64,000 bases of DNA from Mycolicibacterium sp. YH-1 (GTDB lineage: Bacteria; Actinomycetota; Actinomycetes; Mycobacteriales; Mycobacteriaceae), in assembly GCF_022557175.1 (NCBI RefSeq), contig NZ_CP092915.1, positions 2,108,001 through 2,172,000 of the forward strand, in the 5' to 3' direction. The notes below the pieces were generated by a model. That model did not search any database and was not told where the DNA came from. It saw only the letters and a program-made list of their open reading frames with translations. Positions 35,025 to 45,002 of this stretch are shown here, in pieces. The first letter of the stretch is position 1. Each line of letters begins with the position of its first letter. A program made the translations under genes and the position numbers.

Positions 35025-35124
35025 ACCACGCGCACCTCACTCCAACGCCGCGGCAGACTCGCTGCGCCGCCGACTACGCCGACGTCTCGGCGCCCCATTC
35101 TCTTCGCTGCGATCAGGAGCAGTA

Positions 35125-36513
35125 ATGAATCAACCGGCATCCACGCCGCATATGGAGCCCACCCTCGGGCTGCGATCGGTGGTCTTCTTCGGCCTGGCCT
35201 ACATGGGCCCTCTCATCGGCATCGGCATCTTCGGGGTCATCGCGACCAAGAGCCAGGGCGCCGCCGCGGGCGCCATGGTTCTGGCCACCGTCGCGATCCT
35301 GTTCACCGCCATCAGTTATGGCACCATGGCGCGCCGCCACCCCGCGTCCGGCAGCGCATACACCTACGCACGCAAGACAATCGGACCGCGCGTCGGATTC
35401 ATGGTCGGATGGTCGATCCTGCTGGACTACCTGTTCATCCCGCTGGTCATCTGGCTGGTCGGTGCGGAATACCTGTCAGCGCAGTTCCCCGGCGTTCCCA
35501 AGGCGGTATGGGTCATCGCGTTCGTCGCGTTGACCACCCTCATCAACTACTTCGGGATCAAGGTGGCTGACCGGGCCAACTTCCTGTTCGTGCTGTTCGA
35601 AGTCCTGGTCCTGGGCTTCTACCTGGTGTTCTCGATGGCCCACATCTGGGGCGGAGGCGGCGCGGGGGCGATGTTCACCCTGCAACCGTTCATCGGCGTG
35701 GTCGAGCAACTGGGCCCCATCGCCGCGGGCGCCGCGGTGGCGGCGTACTTGTTCCTGGGATTCGACGCGGTGAGCACCCTGAGCGAGGAGACGAAGAACG
35801 CCGAGCGGAACATTCCCCGAGGCATCGTGCTCATCGCGCTGATCGGCGGCGCAATCTTCATCTTCACTCTCTATCTGTTGTCGATCATCGAGCCGGGCAG
35901 TGAACTCTCCGATTCCATCGGGTCGGATATCGCCAAGACCATCGGCGGAAACCTCTTCGCTGCCATCTTCCTGGCGGCCCTGGTGTGCCAGCAGTTCACG
36001 GCGGGCATTGCCGCTCAAGCAAGTTCGGCACGACTGATGTACGCCATGGGGCGCGACGGGGTCTTCCCGCGACGGTTCTTCGCCAAGCTGTCGGAGCGCT
36101 ACCTCACACCGATCAACGGCATCCTCGTCTGTGGTGTCATCGGCCTCGGCGCGATCTGGTTGACACTGACGGTGTCAACCTCATTCATCAACTTCGGGGC
36201 GTTCCTCGGCTTCACCATGGTCAATGTGTCGGTCCTGGCGTACTTCCTACGAAACCGCGCTCACGAGAAGCTCAATCCGTTGATCTATGTCGTGTGTCCC
36301 ATGATCGGCGCAGCCGTGGACATCTTCCTGTTGTTGTCACTGGACAGCACCGCCAAGGTGCTGGGCGGCATCTGGGTGGGACTGGGATTGGTCTACCTCC
36401 TGGTTCTCACCCGCGGGTTCCGCAGGCCGCCACCGGAACTCCACACCGATGCGGTGGTCAGCAGCGACCCTGAACCGGCGTCTGACGCCGCCGCGATTCC
36501 ACGGACCCGCTGA
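35125..36513 (+). CDS. APC-family amino acid/polyamine permease
   Basis: The 462-aa membrane protein has 12 helices and the APC N-terminal signature LGLRSVVFFGLAYMGPLIGIGIFGVIA. Others visible are SYGTMARRHPASGSAYTYARK, FLGFDAVSTLSEETKNAERNIPRGIV and ARLMYAMGRDGVFPRRF. The unwound GxG motif in helix 1 is MGPLIGIGIFG. The ATG follows AGGAGCAGTA. By position it should import the amine consumed by the copper amine oxidase. A perfect 18-bp terminator hairpin follows. Confidence 0.88.
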   Translation: MNQPASTPHMEPTLGLRSVVFFGLAYMGPLIGIGIFGVIATKSQGAAAGAMVLATVAILFTAISYGTMARRHPASGSAYTYARKTIGPRVGFMVGWSILLDYLFIPLVIWLVGAEYLSAQFPGVPKAVWVIAFVALTTLINYFGIKVADRANFLFVLFEVLVLGFYLVFSMAHIWGGGGAGAMFTLQPFIGVVEQLGPIAAGAAVAAYLFLGFDAVSTLSEETKNAERNIPRGIVLIALIGGAIFIFTLYLLSIIEPGSELSDSIGSDIAKTIGGNLFAAIFLAALVCQQFTAGIAAQASSARLMYAMGRDGVFPRRFFAKLSERYLTPINGILVCGVIGLGAIWLTLTVSTSFINFGAFLGFTMVNVSVLAYFLRNRAHEKLNPLIYVVCPMIGAAVDIFLLLSLDSTAKVLGGIWVGLGLVYLLVLTRGFRRPPPELHTDAVVSSDPEPASDAAAIPRTR

Positions 36514-36519
36514 CACGTT

Positions 36520-36565
36520 CACACCGTGATTCCCAGGCGATCCAAACCCTGGGAATCACGGTGTG
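36520..36565 (+). terminator. 18-bp perfect hairpin terminator
   Basis: The arms CACACCGTGATTCCCAGG (36520-36537) and CCTGGGAATCACGGTGTG (36548-36565) pair perfectly around a 10-nt loop, directly after the permease stop. It closes the amine-catabolism block. Confidence 0.85.
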
Positions 36566-36599
36566 CGCCGTCCCGGTTGCCGACAGGGAGGCCGGCTCG

Positions 36600-37100
36600 A
36601 TGACTCTGCAACACCCCTCGGCACGGTTCGCGACAGCGGGCCGCAGGACGTGCGCCATCATGGCCGCTGGCTCGGCGGGCGTGCATCTGATGATGCTCAG
36701 CCAGTCGGCCTTCGCCCTTGCCGCACTGCCCGTGGCGCTGATGGCTGCCGTCTGCCTGATGTGCGCGCGGGACCTCTGGCGTGAGGCCTCGCTGCGGACG
36801 TGGTGTGCGGTCGCCGTGATGAACCTCGGCATGATCGCAGCCCATTGGTCGATACCCGGGTGCGGACACAATTCCGTTGCCGCAGCGACACAGGTAACTC
36901 CGTCGACGTTGATGGTCGTCGCCACCGTCGTGTCCGTCGTGGAGGCGACGATCGCCACGGTGGTGATGATCGTCCAGACGCATCGACGGGCTCAGCACCT
37001 CTTCCCGCGGCCCAACGGACCCGTGCTGGCGGTGGTGCATCAGCTCGACGCCGCGGATCAGCAGCGCACGGCGGGCGAGACGGACATGATCGCTACATGA
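36600..37100 (+). CDS. Small membrane protein of unknown function
   Basis: The 166-aa protein has three or four hydrophobic segments (CAIMAAGSAGVHLMML; FALAALPVALMAAVCLMC; WCAVAVMNLGMIAAHW; LMVVATVVSVVEATIATVVMI) and a hydrophilic C-terminus. The ATG follows GGGAGGCCGGCTCG. The two His (VHLMM, AAHWSIPGCGH) within or near membrane segments could bind a metal or haem, but no family is recognised. It overlaps the next gene by 4 nt (ATGA). Confidence 0.65.
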   Translation: MTLQHPSARFATAGRRTCAIMAAGSAGVHLMMLSQSAFALAALPVALMAAVCLMCARDLWREASLRTWCAVAVMNLGMIAAHWSIPGCGHNSVAAATQVTPSTLMVVATVVSVVEATIATVVMIVQTHRRAQHLFPRPNGPVLAVVHQLDAADQQRTAGETDMIAT

Positions 37101-37849
37101 GTCTGCTCACGCTGCCCACCGCGACGCTCGACGATGCCGAGGTGGCCAGCGCCCTCGGGCGCTCGGTAGGGCTGATCAACCCGATACTCGACGCGCTGGC
37201 GGGTATCGACCTTCTGGGCTTGAAGAAGCGGACGCACCGCCTCGGCGCCTCCGATGACGCGGTCGACAAAGCACTGGACGTTTTGGCCTGGGCGCTCAAC
37301 ACGGCCGACGTGCCTGGCACGAAGTCCTGGGCCGAGATGGATCTCGACGCGCGTGTCGACTGGTGGGTACGGCGGGTCGGAGCACTCGACACGCTGCTGG
37401 TCGCCTTCCCTGGCGTGTTCGGCGTGATCGCCGACCGGTTGCCCATTCAGGATCTGCTGGGCTTCTCCAACCAGTCGATCGTGTTGTGTGCGGTGGCCCG
37501 TGAGCATGGCATGAAGGACCGTGATGAGCAGGTTCGACTGCTCGCCTCGGTGATGTGCGATCGGGACCTGACCGCACTGAAGGCCGGGGCCGCTGCGGGG
37601 GAGTCCGACGAGTCGAGGCCGAGGGACACCACCGTGGTCGGCAGGCTGTGGCACCTCGTCGGGGTCGCCCGCGCAGCCAGCGATGAACTGGTCAAGCGGA
37701 ATCGTCCGCGGGCCGTCTTCCGTTATCTCGGCATGCTGCCCGGGGTGGGTGCGGTCGCGGACTACCTCGGTGAGTACGGCGCGCTCCTGCGGGCCGCCAA
37801 GGAGGGACAGACGTGGATCACTCAGCACACCGCGCCTGCGACCGCGTGA
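37097..37849 (+). CDS. Unknown protein, 250 aa
   Basis: Starts at an ATGA overlap with the preceding membrane protein gene, so the two are translationally coupled. It is mostly helical and soluble, with LDDAEVASALGRSVGLINPILDAL, RVDWWVRRVGALDTLLVAFPGVFGVIADRLPIQDLLGF and a glycine-containing hydrophobic end (YLGMLPGVGAVADYLGEYG). The hydrophobic ends loosely recall EcsC-type membrane-associated proteins, but this is not convincing. Confidence 0.65.
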   Translation: MSLLTLPTATLDDAEVASALGRSVGLINPILDALAGIDLLGLKKRTHRLGASDDAVDKALDVLAWALNTADVPGTKSWAEMDLDARVDWWVRRVGALDTLLVAFPGVFGVIADRLPIQDLLGFSNQSIVLCAVAREHGMKDRDEQVRLLASVMCDRDLTALKAGAAAGESDESRPRDTTVVGRLWHLVGVARAASDELVKRNRPRAVFRYLGMLPGVGAVADYLGEYGALLRAAKEGQTWITQHTAPATA

Positions 37850-37937
37850 CGTAGCTGGATCGAGCACGCTTTGCCGACCGCGCTGGTATAACGAGAAATC
37901 GGATATTAGCTACGTCACAGTAAGGTGCGTCTGCGCT

Positions 37938-40122
37938 ATGTCAGAGACTCTCTCGACGACCAACGTATCGCGCGGTGCCGCCCGATTCGTGGGCCGGGTC
38001 GGCGCGCTGGCAGTGGCCCTCGGAATCGGTGTGGCCATCGCCAACAACCCCGCCGTCGCGCTCGCCGACGAGGGTGGTTCCGATTCGTCGTCATCGTCCT
38101 CGTCCTCGGCGGGGCAGTCCTCATCGAGTGGGTCGAATGACAACGCCGCGTCCACCGGGACAACCAGGACCACCAAAACCACCGGGACCACCGGGACCAC
38201 CAAGACCAAGGACACCAAGCCAGACCAGAAGGCCGATGAGACCAAGACCGCCGGCGACCGCGCCTCCGAGGCGGCGGCTGATGCGGACGCAGAGGAGATC
38301 GGGCCCAATAGGCCCAACAAGCGGACCAAGCCGACACTTCGGACGTCAGCGGCCACGGCCACCGCCGACCGCGTGGCACAGACCGCGGCGGACCCATCAT
38401 CCGAGCCCGCGGAGCGCGACGACGCGCCTGACGCGCACGACCCTGACTCACAAGACACAGTCGTCGACACCCTGGCCGCCGCCGAGGAGGACGACACCAC
38501 AGGGACCGCGGGCGCCGCCGAGGCCGTCGCTGCGAAAGCCGCACCCGCTGCGCCAGCGCCAGAGCCGGCGCCGGCGCTCTGGGCGACGCTGGCCTGGGCG
38601 CGCCGCGAGATCGGGCACATGGCCAATCCGGCATCCAGTCCGGCAGAGACGGGCACCGTCGCGGCAACGACAGGCACCCCGACCTCGACGACCTCGACGG
38701 CGCCCGTCGAGCCCGCCGTGTCGATCACCGCCACGAGCCCGCTGGGCACCCAACAGCAACTCGACGCTGAACGGATCGCGTGGCGGACCGTCAACACGCT
38801 GCCGGTCGCACTGATGAAGGTGGTGCTGCTGGCCGGATTCCAGGCGGCGGCCAATCAGCAGCTCTCCGAAGTCGGCGGACCCGACCGAGCCAACCTCGGT
38901 CAATTGGGGGCCGCGATCGACGAGTACGCCATGGCCGCGGCGTTTCAGCAGCAGCTCCTCAACTCGAATGCGCCGACGGTCGTCATGCAGGTGGCGCCCG
39001 GGCACACCTGGTACGGCCAGCGGGTGCCCGGTTCGCGCATCCTCTACGACAACCCGGACACGGTGTACCGCTTCATGGGTGTCAACGGGGCGTCGTCGTA
39101 CGTCATCCGGGGCCGCTTCGAGGGGGAGGTCCCCGCCGACACGACGTTCAGCGTGCTGACCGGATTGACCGGAAACACCGCCTCGGTCCTGACCAAGGAC
39201 GAGTTGGTGATCAACCCCGACGGCACGTTCACCATCACCGCCGACAGGAATCCCGCCAACGGCAGGGTGAATCACCTCCAACTCACATCCGACTCGACGA
39301 TCATCGCGACGCGGAACACGTTGGCCGACTGGGGCACTGAAGTGCCCATGAGTCTGGAGATCAAGCGGGTCGGCGGTCCGCCCAACAGCCTGTTCAGTCA
39401 GCTCGGCGGGTTCGCGATCCCCGGGGCTGGGGAAGTTCGTGGTGGAGAATCCGCTGCTGACCACGCTGGTGTCGTTGATCCCGCCGCTGCCCTTTGAGCC
39501 GCCGCTGCTGCGGGGCATCTTCACCGCGGTGATCATGGCGCTGGGAATTCAGCGGGAGGCCACCTACATGGCGGTGGCCACGACCGACCCGGTGACCGGT
39601 GAGCGCATCCCACCGAATGTGTTGAAGAACCCCACTCGCAATGCGGAATTCCTTGCCACACAGTTGCAGAGCGCGGGCTACTTCCAGCTGGCCGACGACG
39701 AGGCGCTCGTCGTCACGATCGATCCGGGCAACGCCGGCTACTTCGTCGTTCCGGTGACCAACGACTGGACGATCTCGAAGGACTACTGGAATCAACAGAC
39801 CAGCCTCAACAACGCGCAGGCACTCGTCAACGACGACCTGACCACCTACACCGTCGTGATCTCGAAATCCGATCCCGGCGTCGCGAACTGGGTGTCCACC
39901 GGTGGCCTCAACCAGGGCACGATCTCCATGAGATTCCAGGATCTCGATCCCAACGCGCCTGACGATCTGCCGACCGTGACGAGTCGCGTCGTCAAGCTCA
40001 GCGAGCTCGACGGCGCCCTGCCCGACGGCACCGTCTACTACACACCGGCACAGCGTGCGGCGCAGCTGGCGGAGCGCAAGGCGGGCTTCGACAACCGCTT
40101 CGCACCGTATCCGCAGCCCTGA
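37938..40122 (+). CDS. Secreted DUF1214-type protein, one frameshift
   Basis: Frame one (ATG 37938) encodes an export signal (VGRVGALAVALGIGVAIA...VALA), a ~200-residue Ser/Thr/Ala/Lys/Pro-rich linker and a folded region (PGHTWYGQRVPGSRILYDNPDTVYRFMG, YVIRGRFEGEVPADTTFSVLTG). It goes astray after GGFAIPG near 39425. The next frame continues as LGKFVVENPLLTTLVSLIPPLP and carries the DUF1214-like end (YFVVPVTNDWTISKDYWNQQTSLNNAQAL, VSTGGLNQGTISMRFQ, DGTVYYTPAQRAAQLAERK). Total length 2185 nt is one base over a multiple of three, and the break lies at CCCCGGGGCTGGGG. Without it the protein would be about 728 aa. It is either a real frameshift or a homopolymer error. Confidence 0.75.
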
Positions 40123-40138
40123 ACCTAGACTCGGGCTC

Positions 40139-41416
40139 GTGGCCCAACTGGTGCAGCAGTACCTGGACCGTATCCGTGCCGAGCACGCCGACGTGACCGA
40201 CGGCGCGCTGGCCGATTACATTCCGGAACTGGCCCGCGTGGATCCAAACCGGTTCGCGCTGTCGCTGTCCTCGGGTGATGGCTTCGTCTACGAATCCGGC
40301 GACGCCGAATTGGAATTCACCATTCAGTCCATCTCGAAGCCCTTCACCTACGCGCTGGCGCTCGACCGTATCGGCACCGCCGCGGTGGATGCGAAGATCG
40401 GTGTCGAGCCCTCGGGCGAGGCCTTCAACGAGATCAGTGTCGACCAGACCACCAAGACGCCGAAGAACCCGATGATCAATGCCGGTGCGATCGCCGCGGT
40501 CTCGCTGGTGCCCGCCGCCACGCCCGATGAGCGCTTCGAGGCGATCCGTGACTTCTACTCCGGGTTCGCGGGCAGGCGCCTGGAACTCGATGCCGAGGTC
40601 TACGCGTCGGAGAAGGCAACCGGCAATCGAAACCGCGCGATCGCCTACATGCTGGCGAGTTTCGGTGTTCTCGACGATGATCCCGACGACGTACTCGACG
40701 TCTACTTCCGGCAGTGCTCACTGCGCGTCACGTCGACCGATTTGGCACGGATGGCCGCCACACTCGCCCGCGGTGGCGTCAACCCCATGACAGGGCGCCG
40801 TGTCACCAACGCATCGGTGGTGAAGCGGACGCTGTCGGTGATGGTCACGTGTGGCATGTACGACGCCACGGGGGACTGGGTCAGCGCCGTCGGCATGCCC
40901 GCCAAGAGCGGCGTCGGCGGCGGGATCGTCGCGGTCCTGCCCGGGCAACTGGGCATCGGTGTCTACTCACCGCTGCTGGATGCCAGGGGAAACAGTGTTC
41001 GCGGAGTCCGGCTGTGCCGCAGCCTGTCCGAGCAACTCGGTCTGCACTTCCTCACCGTGTCCCGCGACTCGCGGTCAACGCTGCGCGCGGTGTACCAGCC
41101 GCGCGCAGGCATCCGCGTCTACGAGACGCACGGCGATCTACTGTTCTGCGGCGCGGAACAGGTGATTCGCACGGTCGAGCGGGAGAAGGGCGAGTTCGAC
41201 GTCGCGATCCTCGACGTCTCCCGGGTCGACGACATCGACGACGCCGCACGCGGATTGCTGTCGGGCATGAGCGCCGCGCTTCGGGCCTACGGCAGGGTCG
41301 GCTACATCGTCGATCCGGACCGCATTGTGATCCGGGCCGATTCGGAGTTCGAGGCGATGCGCTATCTCAGCGTCGACGACGCGGTTGCCGCAGCCGAAGC
41401 CAGGCCGCAGCGCTGA
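40139..41416 (+). CDS. glsA: Glutaminase with C-terminal STAS-like domain
   Basis: The 425-aa protein starts at GTG 40139, 17 nt after the previous stop. Residues 1-305 are a serine-dependent beta-lactamase-like glutaminase with the catalytic FTIQSISKPF (S-x-x-K), TPKNPMINAGAI, NRNRAIAYML and SGVGGGIVAVLPGQLGIGVYSP. It hydrolyses glutamine to glutamate and ammonia. Residues about 330-415 look like a STAS/anti-sigma-antagonist domain (GDLLFCGAEQVIRTVE, DVAILDVSRVDDIDDAARGLL, GYIVDPDRIVI). This domain pairing occurs in some actinobacterial glutaminases and may give regulation or oligomerisation. Confidence 0.88.
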   Translation: MAQLVQQYLDRIRAEHADVTDGALADYIPELARVDPNRFALSLSSGDGFVYESGDAELEFTIQSISKPFTYALALDRIGTAAVDAKIGVEPSGEAFNEISVDQTTKTPKNPMINAGAIAAVSLVPAATPDERFEAIRDFYSGFAGRRLELDAEVYASEKATGNRNRAIAYMLASFGVLDDDPDDVLDVYFRQCSLRVTSTDLARMAATLARGGVNPMTGRRVTNASVVKRTLSVMVTCGMYDATGDWVSAVGMPAKSGVGGGIVAVLPGQLGIGVYSPLLDARGNSVRGVRLCRSLSEQLGLHFLTVSRDSRSTLRAVYQPRAGIRVYETHGDLLFCGAEQVIRTVEREKGEFDVAILDVSRVDDIDDAARGLLSGMSAALRAYGRVGYIVDPDRIVIRADSEFEAMRYLSVDDAVAAAEARPQR

Positions 41417-41422
41417 GCGCGG

Positions 41423-41713
41423 TCAGCGCTGGATCGGGCAGGCGACGTCCACGGAGACCGTCGTCGTCCCAGTCTGATTCGAAGTGGCAGTACCGGGGTT
41501 CTGAATCGAGGTCACGGTGCACGTGGTGAGCAGCGCCGTGTTACCGCTGGGCACGCCATTCACATCCACGACGTAACCCTGCTCCTGCAGTTCCTCGATA
41601 ACGGCGGAGGCCGACTCGGTGTCGATGTCGGGGTCCGCCGTGGCGGTGTGCGTGACGGTCATCGCGAAGGCAAGGACGGCAAATGCCGGTGCAAGGTGTC
41701 GTATTGCGGACAT
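41423..41713 (-). CDS. Small secreted protein (DUF4333-like tail)
   Basis: The 96-aa protein has a signal peptide (HLAPAFAVLAFAMTVTHTATA/DP) and a mature domain of about 70 residues. That domain has two Cys (LLTTCTVTS, VDVACPIQR) and the pattern VIEELQEQGYVVDVNGV, common among small mycobacterial exported proteins. The ATG follows GAGGGCTCCGAC. It is convergent with the glutaminase gene (7 nt apart). Function unknown. Confidence 0.7.
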   Translation of the reverse strand: MSAIRHLAPAFAVLAFAMTVTHTATADPDIDTESASAVIEELQEQGYVVDVNGVPSGNTALLTTCTVTSIQNPGTATSNQTGTTTVSVDVACPIQR

Positions 41714-41804
41714 GTCGGAGCCCTCTCGGTGAGACTCAGAACCCCTGAGTCTTGGCTGTGAGAATGTCCCGACGGTAATGCCCGCGCAAATGCGGTGAGG
41801 GCTT

Positions 41805-43409
41805 CTAGATCGGCGTGGCGAGTCTTGTGGCCTCATCGTGACCTCGCAGTGTCACTGTGTCGCCCAATCGCCAACGGGCGCTTTCGGCGTCACCCGCGTT
41901 GCCGACCATCTCCGCCGCGGCGACCAGGTGGCCCGGCACGTTCTTCGACAGCTCGCACAGCCGAGCCGCCTCGTGGACGGGCTCGCCGATCACGGTGTAC
42001 TCGAACCGTTCCTTGGCTCCGACGTTGCCTGCCACCACCTGGCCGGCGGCCACACCGATGCCCGCCTGGCACTCGGGCACCTCGGCGCGTAACCGCTCCG
42101 CCATCGCCCTGGCGGCCGAAAGTGCCTCGGCCTCGGCGTTGTCGAGCGACACCGGCACACCGAACACGGCAAGTACCGCGTCACCCTCGAACTTGTTGAC
42201 CAGGCCGTGGTGACGGTCGACCTCGTCGACGACGACGGCGAAGAACCGGTTGAGAAGTTCGACCACCTCGACGGCGGGCCTGCTGGTGACCAGCTTCGTC
42301 GAGTCGGTGATGTCGACGAATATCACCGCGGCGTGCCGTTCCTCGCCGCCCAGCTGCGGCCGTTCCCTCTCGGCCAGCGCGGCCACCTCACGGCCGACGT
42401 GCCTGCCGAACAGGTCGCGCACTCGTTCGCGCTCGCGCAGACCGCCCACCATCGAGTTGAAACCCCGCTGTAGCTGGCCGAGTTCGGTGCCGTCGAAGAC
42501 CACCAGGTTGGTGTCCAGGTCGCCCTGCTCGACGCGGTTCAGGGCCGCGGCCACGACGCGGACCGGTGTCACGGTGAGCCACGCCAGGATCCACATCAGG
42601 ATGAAGCCGAAGACCAGTGCGAACAACGCCAGGATCATCACCGCGACCGTGAACTGTGTCGGCGACACGTTGTGCAGTGACAGCGTGATGATGGCGGCCA
42701 GCAGGATGCCCAGCACGGGCACGCCGGAGCCGAACGCCCACACGGTCAGCGTCCGACCCATGATGCCGGGTGCGAAACGGCGAGGCGGGGGGCCCACCTC
42801 GAGGGCCTGCGCGGCGACGGGGCGGAGCGCGAACTCGGTGAACAGGTAACAGCTGGCTGACACGACGATGCCGGGAAAGCTGATGCCCAGTAGGACCTTC
42901 GGGATGTAGTTGGTGTCCTGCAGCCCGTAGAGAACGGTGAGCACGACGGTGCCGCCACCCCACAGCGCCAGCAGGACGCGGGTGAGGCGCCACGGTGCGA
43001 AGAAGGTATTGCGTTGGTCCTCGGGTGTCGGTTCGCGTTCCTCGAGCGCCCACCGGACGTTATTGATGACTCGGTTGGTCGCCCAGACGACCCCGCCCAC
43101 GAACGCCAGCGCGATGTAGGCAGGCGCGGCCGCGAACGTGATCCACAGGACCCGTGAGTCGAAGACGCTCGGCACCGGAAAGGTGACCGTGACGACGAGG
43201 AGGGCGACACCGATCCCGACGAGGTTGGCGCCGAGGACGAACGTCGTGAGGATGATCTGGATGCGGACGCGGCGACGGCTCTGACTCTCCGAGACCCGAC
43301 CCAGGATCCACGACCCGTACTCGGGAGTCGCCGGCCCGCGACCGCTCTGGTTGGTGACCTTCTCGAGCACCCGGCCAAGACGCTGCGCGCTGCTCTTTCT
43401 GTCCGTCAT
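41805..43409 (-). CDS. Membrane adenylate cyclase with HAMP domain (Rv1318c-Rv1320c type)
   Basis: The 534-aa protein has six membrane helices (about residues 50-285). A HAMP linker ([20 protein letters not shown]...[21 protein letters not shown]) leads to a class III nucleotide cyclase domain: [16 protein letters not shown] (metal Asp), [18 protein letters not shown] (second metal Asp) and [30 protein letters not shown]. It makes cAMP at the cytoplasmic face. Position next to nucS is the same as Rv1320c in M. tuberculosis. Only one of the Rv1318c-1320c array is present here. Confidence 0.92.
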   Translation of the reverse strand: MTDRKSSAQRLGRVLEKVTNQSGRGPATPEYGSWILGRVSESQSRRRVRIQIILTTFVLGANLVGIGVALLVVTVTFPVPSVFDSRVLWITFAAAPAYIALAFVGGVVWATNRVINNVRWALEEREPTPEDQRNTFFAPWRLTRVLLALWGGGTVVLTVLYGLQDTNYIPKVLLGISFPGIVVSASCYLFTEFALRPVAAQALEVGPPPRRFAPGIMGRTLTVWAFGSGVPVLGILLAAIITLSLHNVSPTQFTVAVMILALFALVFGFILMWILAWLTVTPVRVVAAALNRVEQGDLDTNLVVFDGTELGQLQRGFNSMVGGLRERERVRDLFGRHVGREVAALAERERPQLGGEERHAAVIFVDITDSTKLVTSRPAVEVVELLNRFFAVVVDEVDRHHGLVNKFEGDAVLAVFGVPVSLDNAEAEALSAARAMAERLRAEVPECQAGIGVAAGQVVAGNVGAKERFEYTVIGEPVHEAARLCELSKNVPGHLVAAAEMVGNAGDAESARWRLGDTVTLRGHDEATRLATPI

Positions 43410-43456
43410 CGTGGCGCCAGCCTAGTGATGGTCGCGGCACAAACTATGGTGGTTCG

Positions 43457-44125
43457 GTGCGCCTCGTCATTGCTTCGTGCACCGTCGACTACGTCGGTCG
43501 CCTCACAGCCCATCTTCCATCGGCTCGGAGGCTCCTTCTGTTCAAGGCCGACGGTTCGGTCAGCGTGCACGCCGACGACCGTGCCTACAAGCCGCTCAAC
43601 TGGATGAGCCCGCCGTGCTGGGTCACCGAGCAGAACGACGGTGCGCTGGTGTGGGTGGTGGAGAACAAGGCGGGTGAGCAGCTGCGCATCACGGTCGAGG
43701 ACGTCGAGCACGACTCGAGCCACGAGTTGGGCGTCGACCCCGGTCTGGTCAAGGACGGTGTCGAGGCCCATCTGCAGGAGCTGCTCGCCGAGCATGTCGA
43801 GCTTCTCGGTGTGGGCTACACGCTGGTGCGTCGCGAGTACATGACGGCCATCGGGCCGGTGGACCTGCTGTGTCGTGACGAGCTGGGTAAGTCGGTGGCC
43901 GTGGAGATCAAGCGACGGGGCGAGATCGACGGTGTGGAACAACTCACCCGGTACCTCGACCTGCTCAACAGGGACAGCGTGATCGCGCCCGTCGCTGGCG
44001 TGTTCGCCGCCCAGCAGATCAAGCCGCAGGCGCGAACGCTCGCCACTGACCGCGGAATCCGTTGCGTGACATTGGATTACGATCAGATGCGGGGTTTGGA
44101 CAGTAACGAGTTCCGGCTGTTCTGA
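43457..44125 (+). CDS. nucS: Mismatch-specific endonuclease NucS/EndoMS
   Basis: The 222-aa protein cuts both strands at base mismatches and replaces MutS/MutL in actinobacteria. The N-terminal DNA-binding half ([32 protein letters not shown]) precedes the RecB-like nuclease core [36 protein letters not shown] (Asp and Glu-x-Lys catalytic set). The C-terminal end [10 protein letters not shown] is a likely sliding-clamp contact. Start GTG, divergent from the cyclase gene with 47 nt between. Confidence 0.95.
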   Translation: MRLVIASCTVDYVGRLTAHLPSARRLLLFKADGSVSVHADDRAYKPLNWMSPPCWVTEQNDGALVWVVENKAGEQLRITVEDVEHDSSHELGVDPGLVKDGVEAHLQELLAEHVELLGVGYTLVRREYMTAIGPVDLLCRDELGKSVAVEIKRRGEIDGVEQLTRYLDLLNRDSVIAPVAGVFAAQQIKPQARTLATDRGIRCVTLDYDQMRGLDSNEFRLF

Positions 44126-44142
44126 GCGCCTAGACTCCAGGC

Positions 44143-44439
44143 ATGCCCAAGCGTCGACCCCCGCCTCGCAAACCGCGGACGCTACCGCCGTCGCTGGCCG
44201 GGCGTCGCGTCGAGCAGGGGCCCGACGGCTACGACTATGAGGTGAAGCCCGTCGCGAGTTCGCGGGCCACCAAGATCTACCGATGCCCGGGTTGTGACCA
44301 CGAGATCAGGCCGGGTACCGCGCATGTGGTGGCGTGGCCCGCCGATGCGGGGGAGTCGGCCGTCGACGATCGCCGGCACTGGCACACCGCGTGCTGGGCC
44401 AACCGGATGACCCGGAATCCCACCCGAAGGTGGTCCTAG
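44143..44439 (+). CDS. Conserved actinobacterial small protein (Rv1322-like)
   Basis: The 98-aa basic protein has a proline/arginine-rich N-terminus and a Cys/His cluster (YRCPGCDHEI, VVAWP, RRHWHTACWANRM) that should bind one zinc ion. Length and position match Rv1322. It lies 18 nt downstream of nucS. It is widely conserved in actinobacteria, with function unknown. Confidence 0.8.
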   Translation: MPKRRPPPRKPRTLPPSLAGRRVEQGPDGYDYEVKPVASSRATKIYRCPGCDHEIRPGTAHVVAWPADAGESAVDDRRHWHTACWANRMTRNPTRRWS

Positions 44440-44443
44440 CGGA

Positions 44444-44920
44444 TCAGTGCTCTGCGTTGGCCGCGGGCTCGACGAGTTCCACCAGCACGCCGCCGGCGTC
44501 CTTGGGGTGGATGAAGTTGATCCGCGAGTTCGATGTGCCCTTGCGCGGGACGTCGTAGAGAAGGCGGATGCCCTGCTCGCGCAGGCGGTCGCTGAGGGCT
44601 TCGATGTCACTGACGCGATAGGCGAACTGCTGCAGGCCGGGGCCGCGCTTGTCGAGGAACTTGGCGATGGTCGACGTCTCGTCAAGGGGTGCCATCAACT
44701 GCACCTGTGCGCTGCCCTTGGCCGCGCCGCGAACCGACAGCATCGCCTCGCGAATGCCCTGCTCCTCGTTGACCTCTTCGTGCAGCACGATCATGCCCAG
44801 ATGGTCGTGGTACCACTTGATGGCGGCATCGAGATCGGGGACTGCAATCCCGACGTGATCGATCGCCGTCACCAGCGCACTTGCGAGCGCCGGACGGGCA
44901 TCTAGATGCTCGGTGGTCAT
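44444..44920 (-). CDS. mce: Methylmalonyl-CoA epimerase
   Basis: The 158-aa vicinal-oxygen-chelate protein interconverts (2R)- and (2S)-methylmalonyl-CoA in propionate metabolism. The first metal His is in AIDHVGIAVPDLDAAIKWY, followed by LLYDVPRKGTSNSRINFIHPKDAGGVLVELVEP with the second metal His and a metal/base Glu. The start chosen is the ATG (MTTEHLDA) of normal family length; the 62-codon longer frame would run under fadA4 and is rejected. It corresponds to Rv1322A and is divergent from fadA4. Confidence 0.88.
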   Translation of the reverse strand: MTTEHLDARPALASALVTAIDHVGIAVPDLDAAIKWYHDHLGMIVLHEEVNEEQGIREAMLSVRGAAKGSAQVQLMAPLDETSTIAKFLDKRGPGLQQFAYRVSDIEALSDRLREQGIRLLYDVPRKGTSNSRINFIHPKDAGGVLVELVEPAANAEH

Positions 44921-45002
44921 CTCGTAACGGTAACCTTTACCTGAATGTTTGAGGAATGTGTGATCGGCCACACGGCGCGGATCCCAACTCTTGGAGGTAG
45001 AA

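Noticed and set aside
33280..35040. A 586-codon minus-strand frame
   Set aside because: Antisense shadow of the copper amine oxidase gene, with no start signal or recognisable domain.
38448..39536. A 362-codon minus-strand frame
   Set aside because: Shadow of the DUF1214-type secreted protein; the plus strand has a signal peptide and coherent domains.
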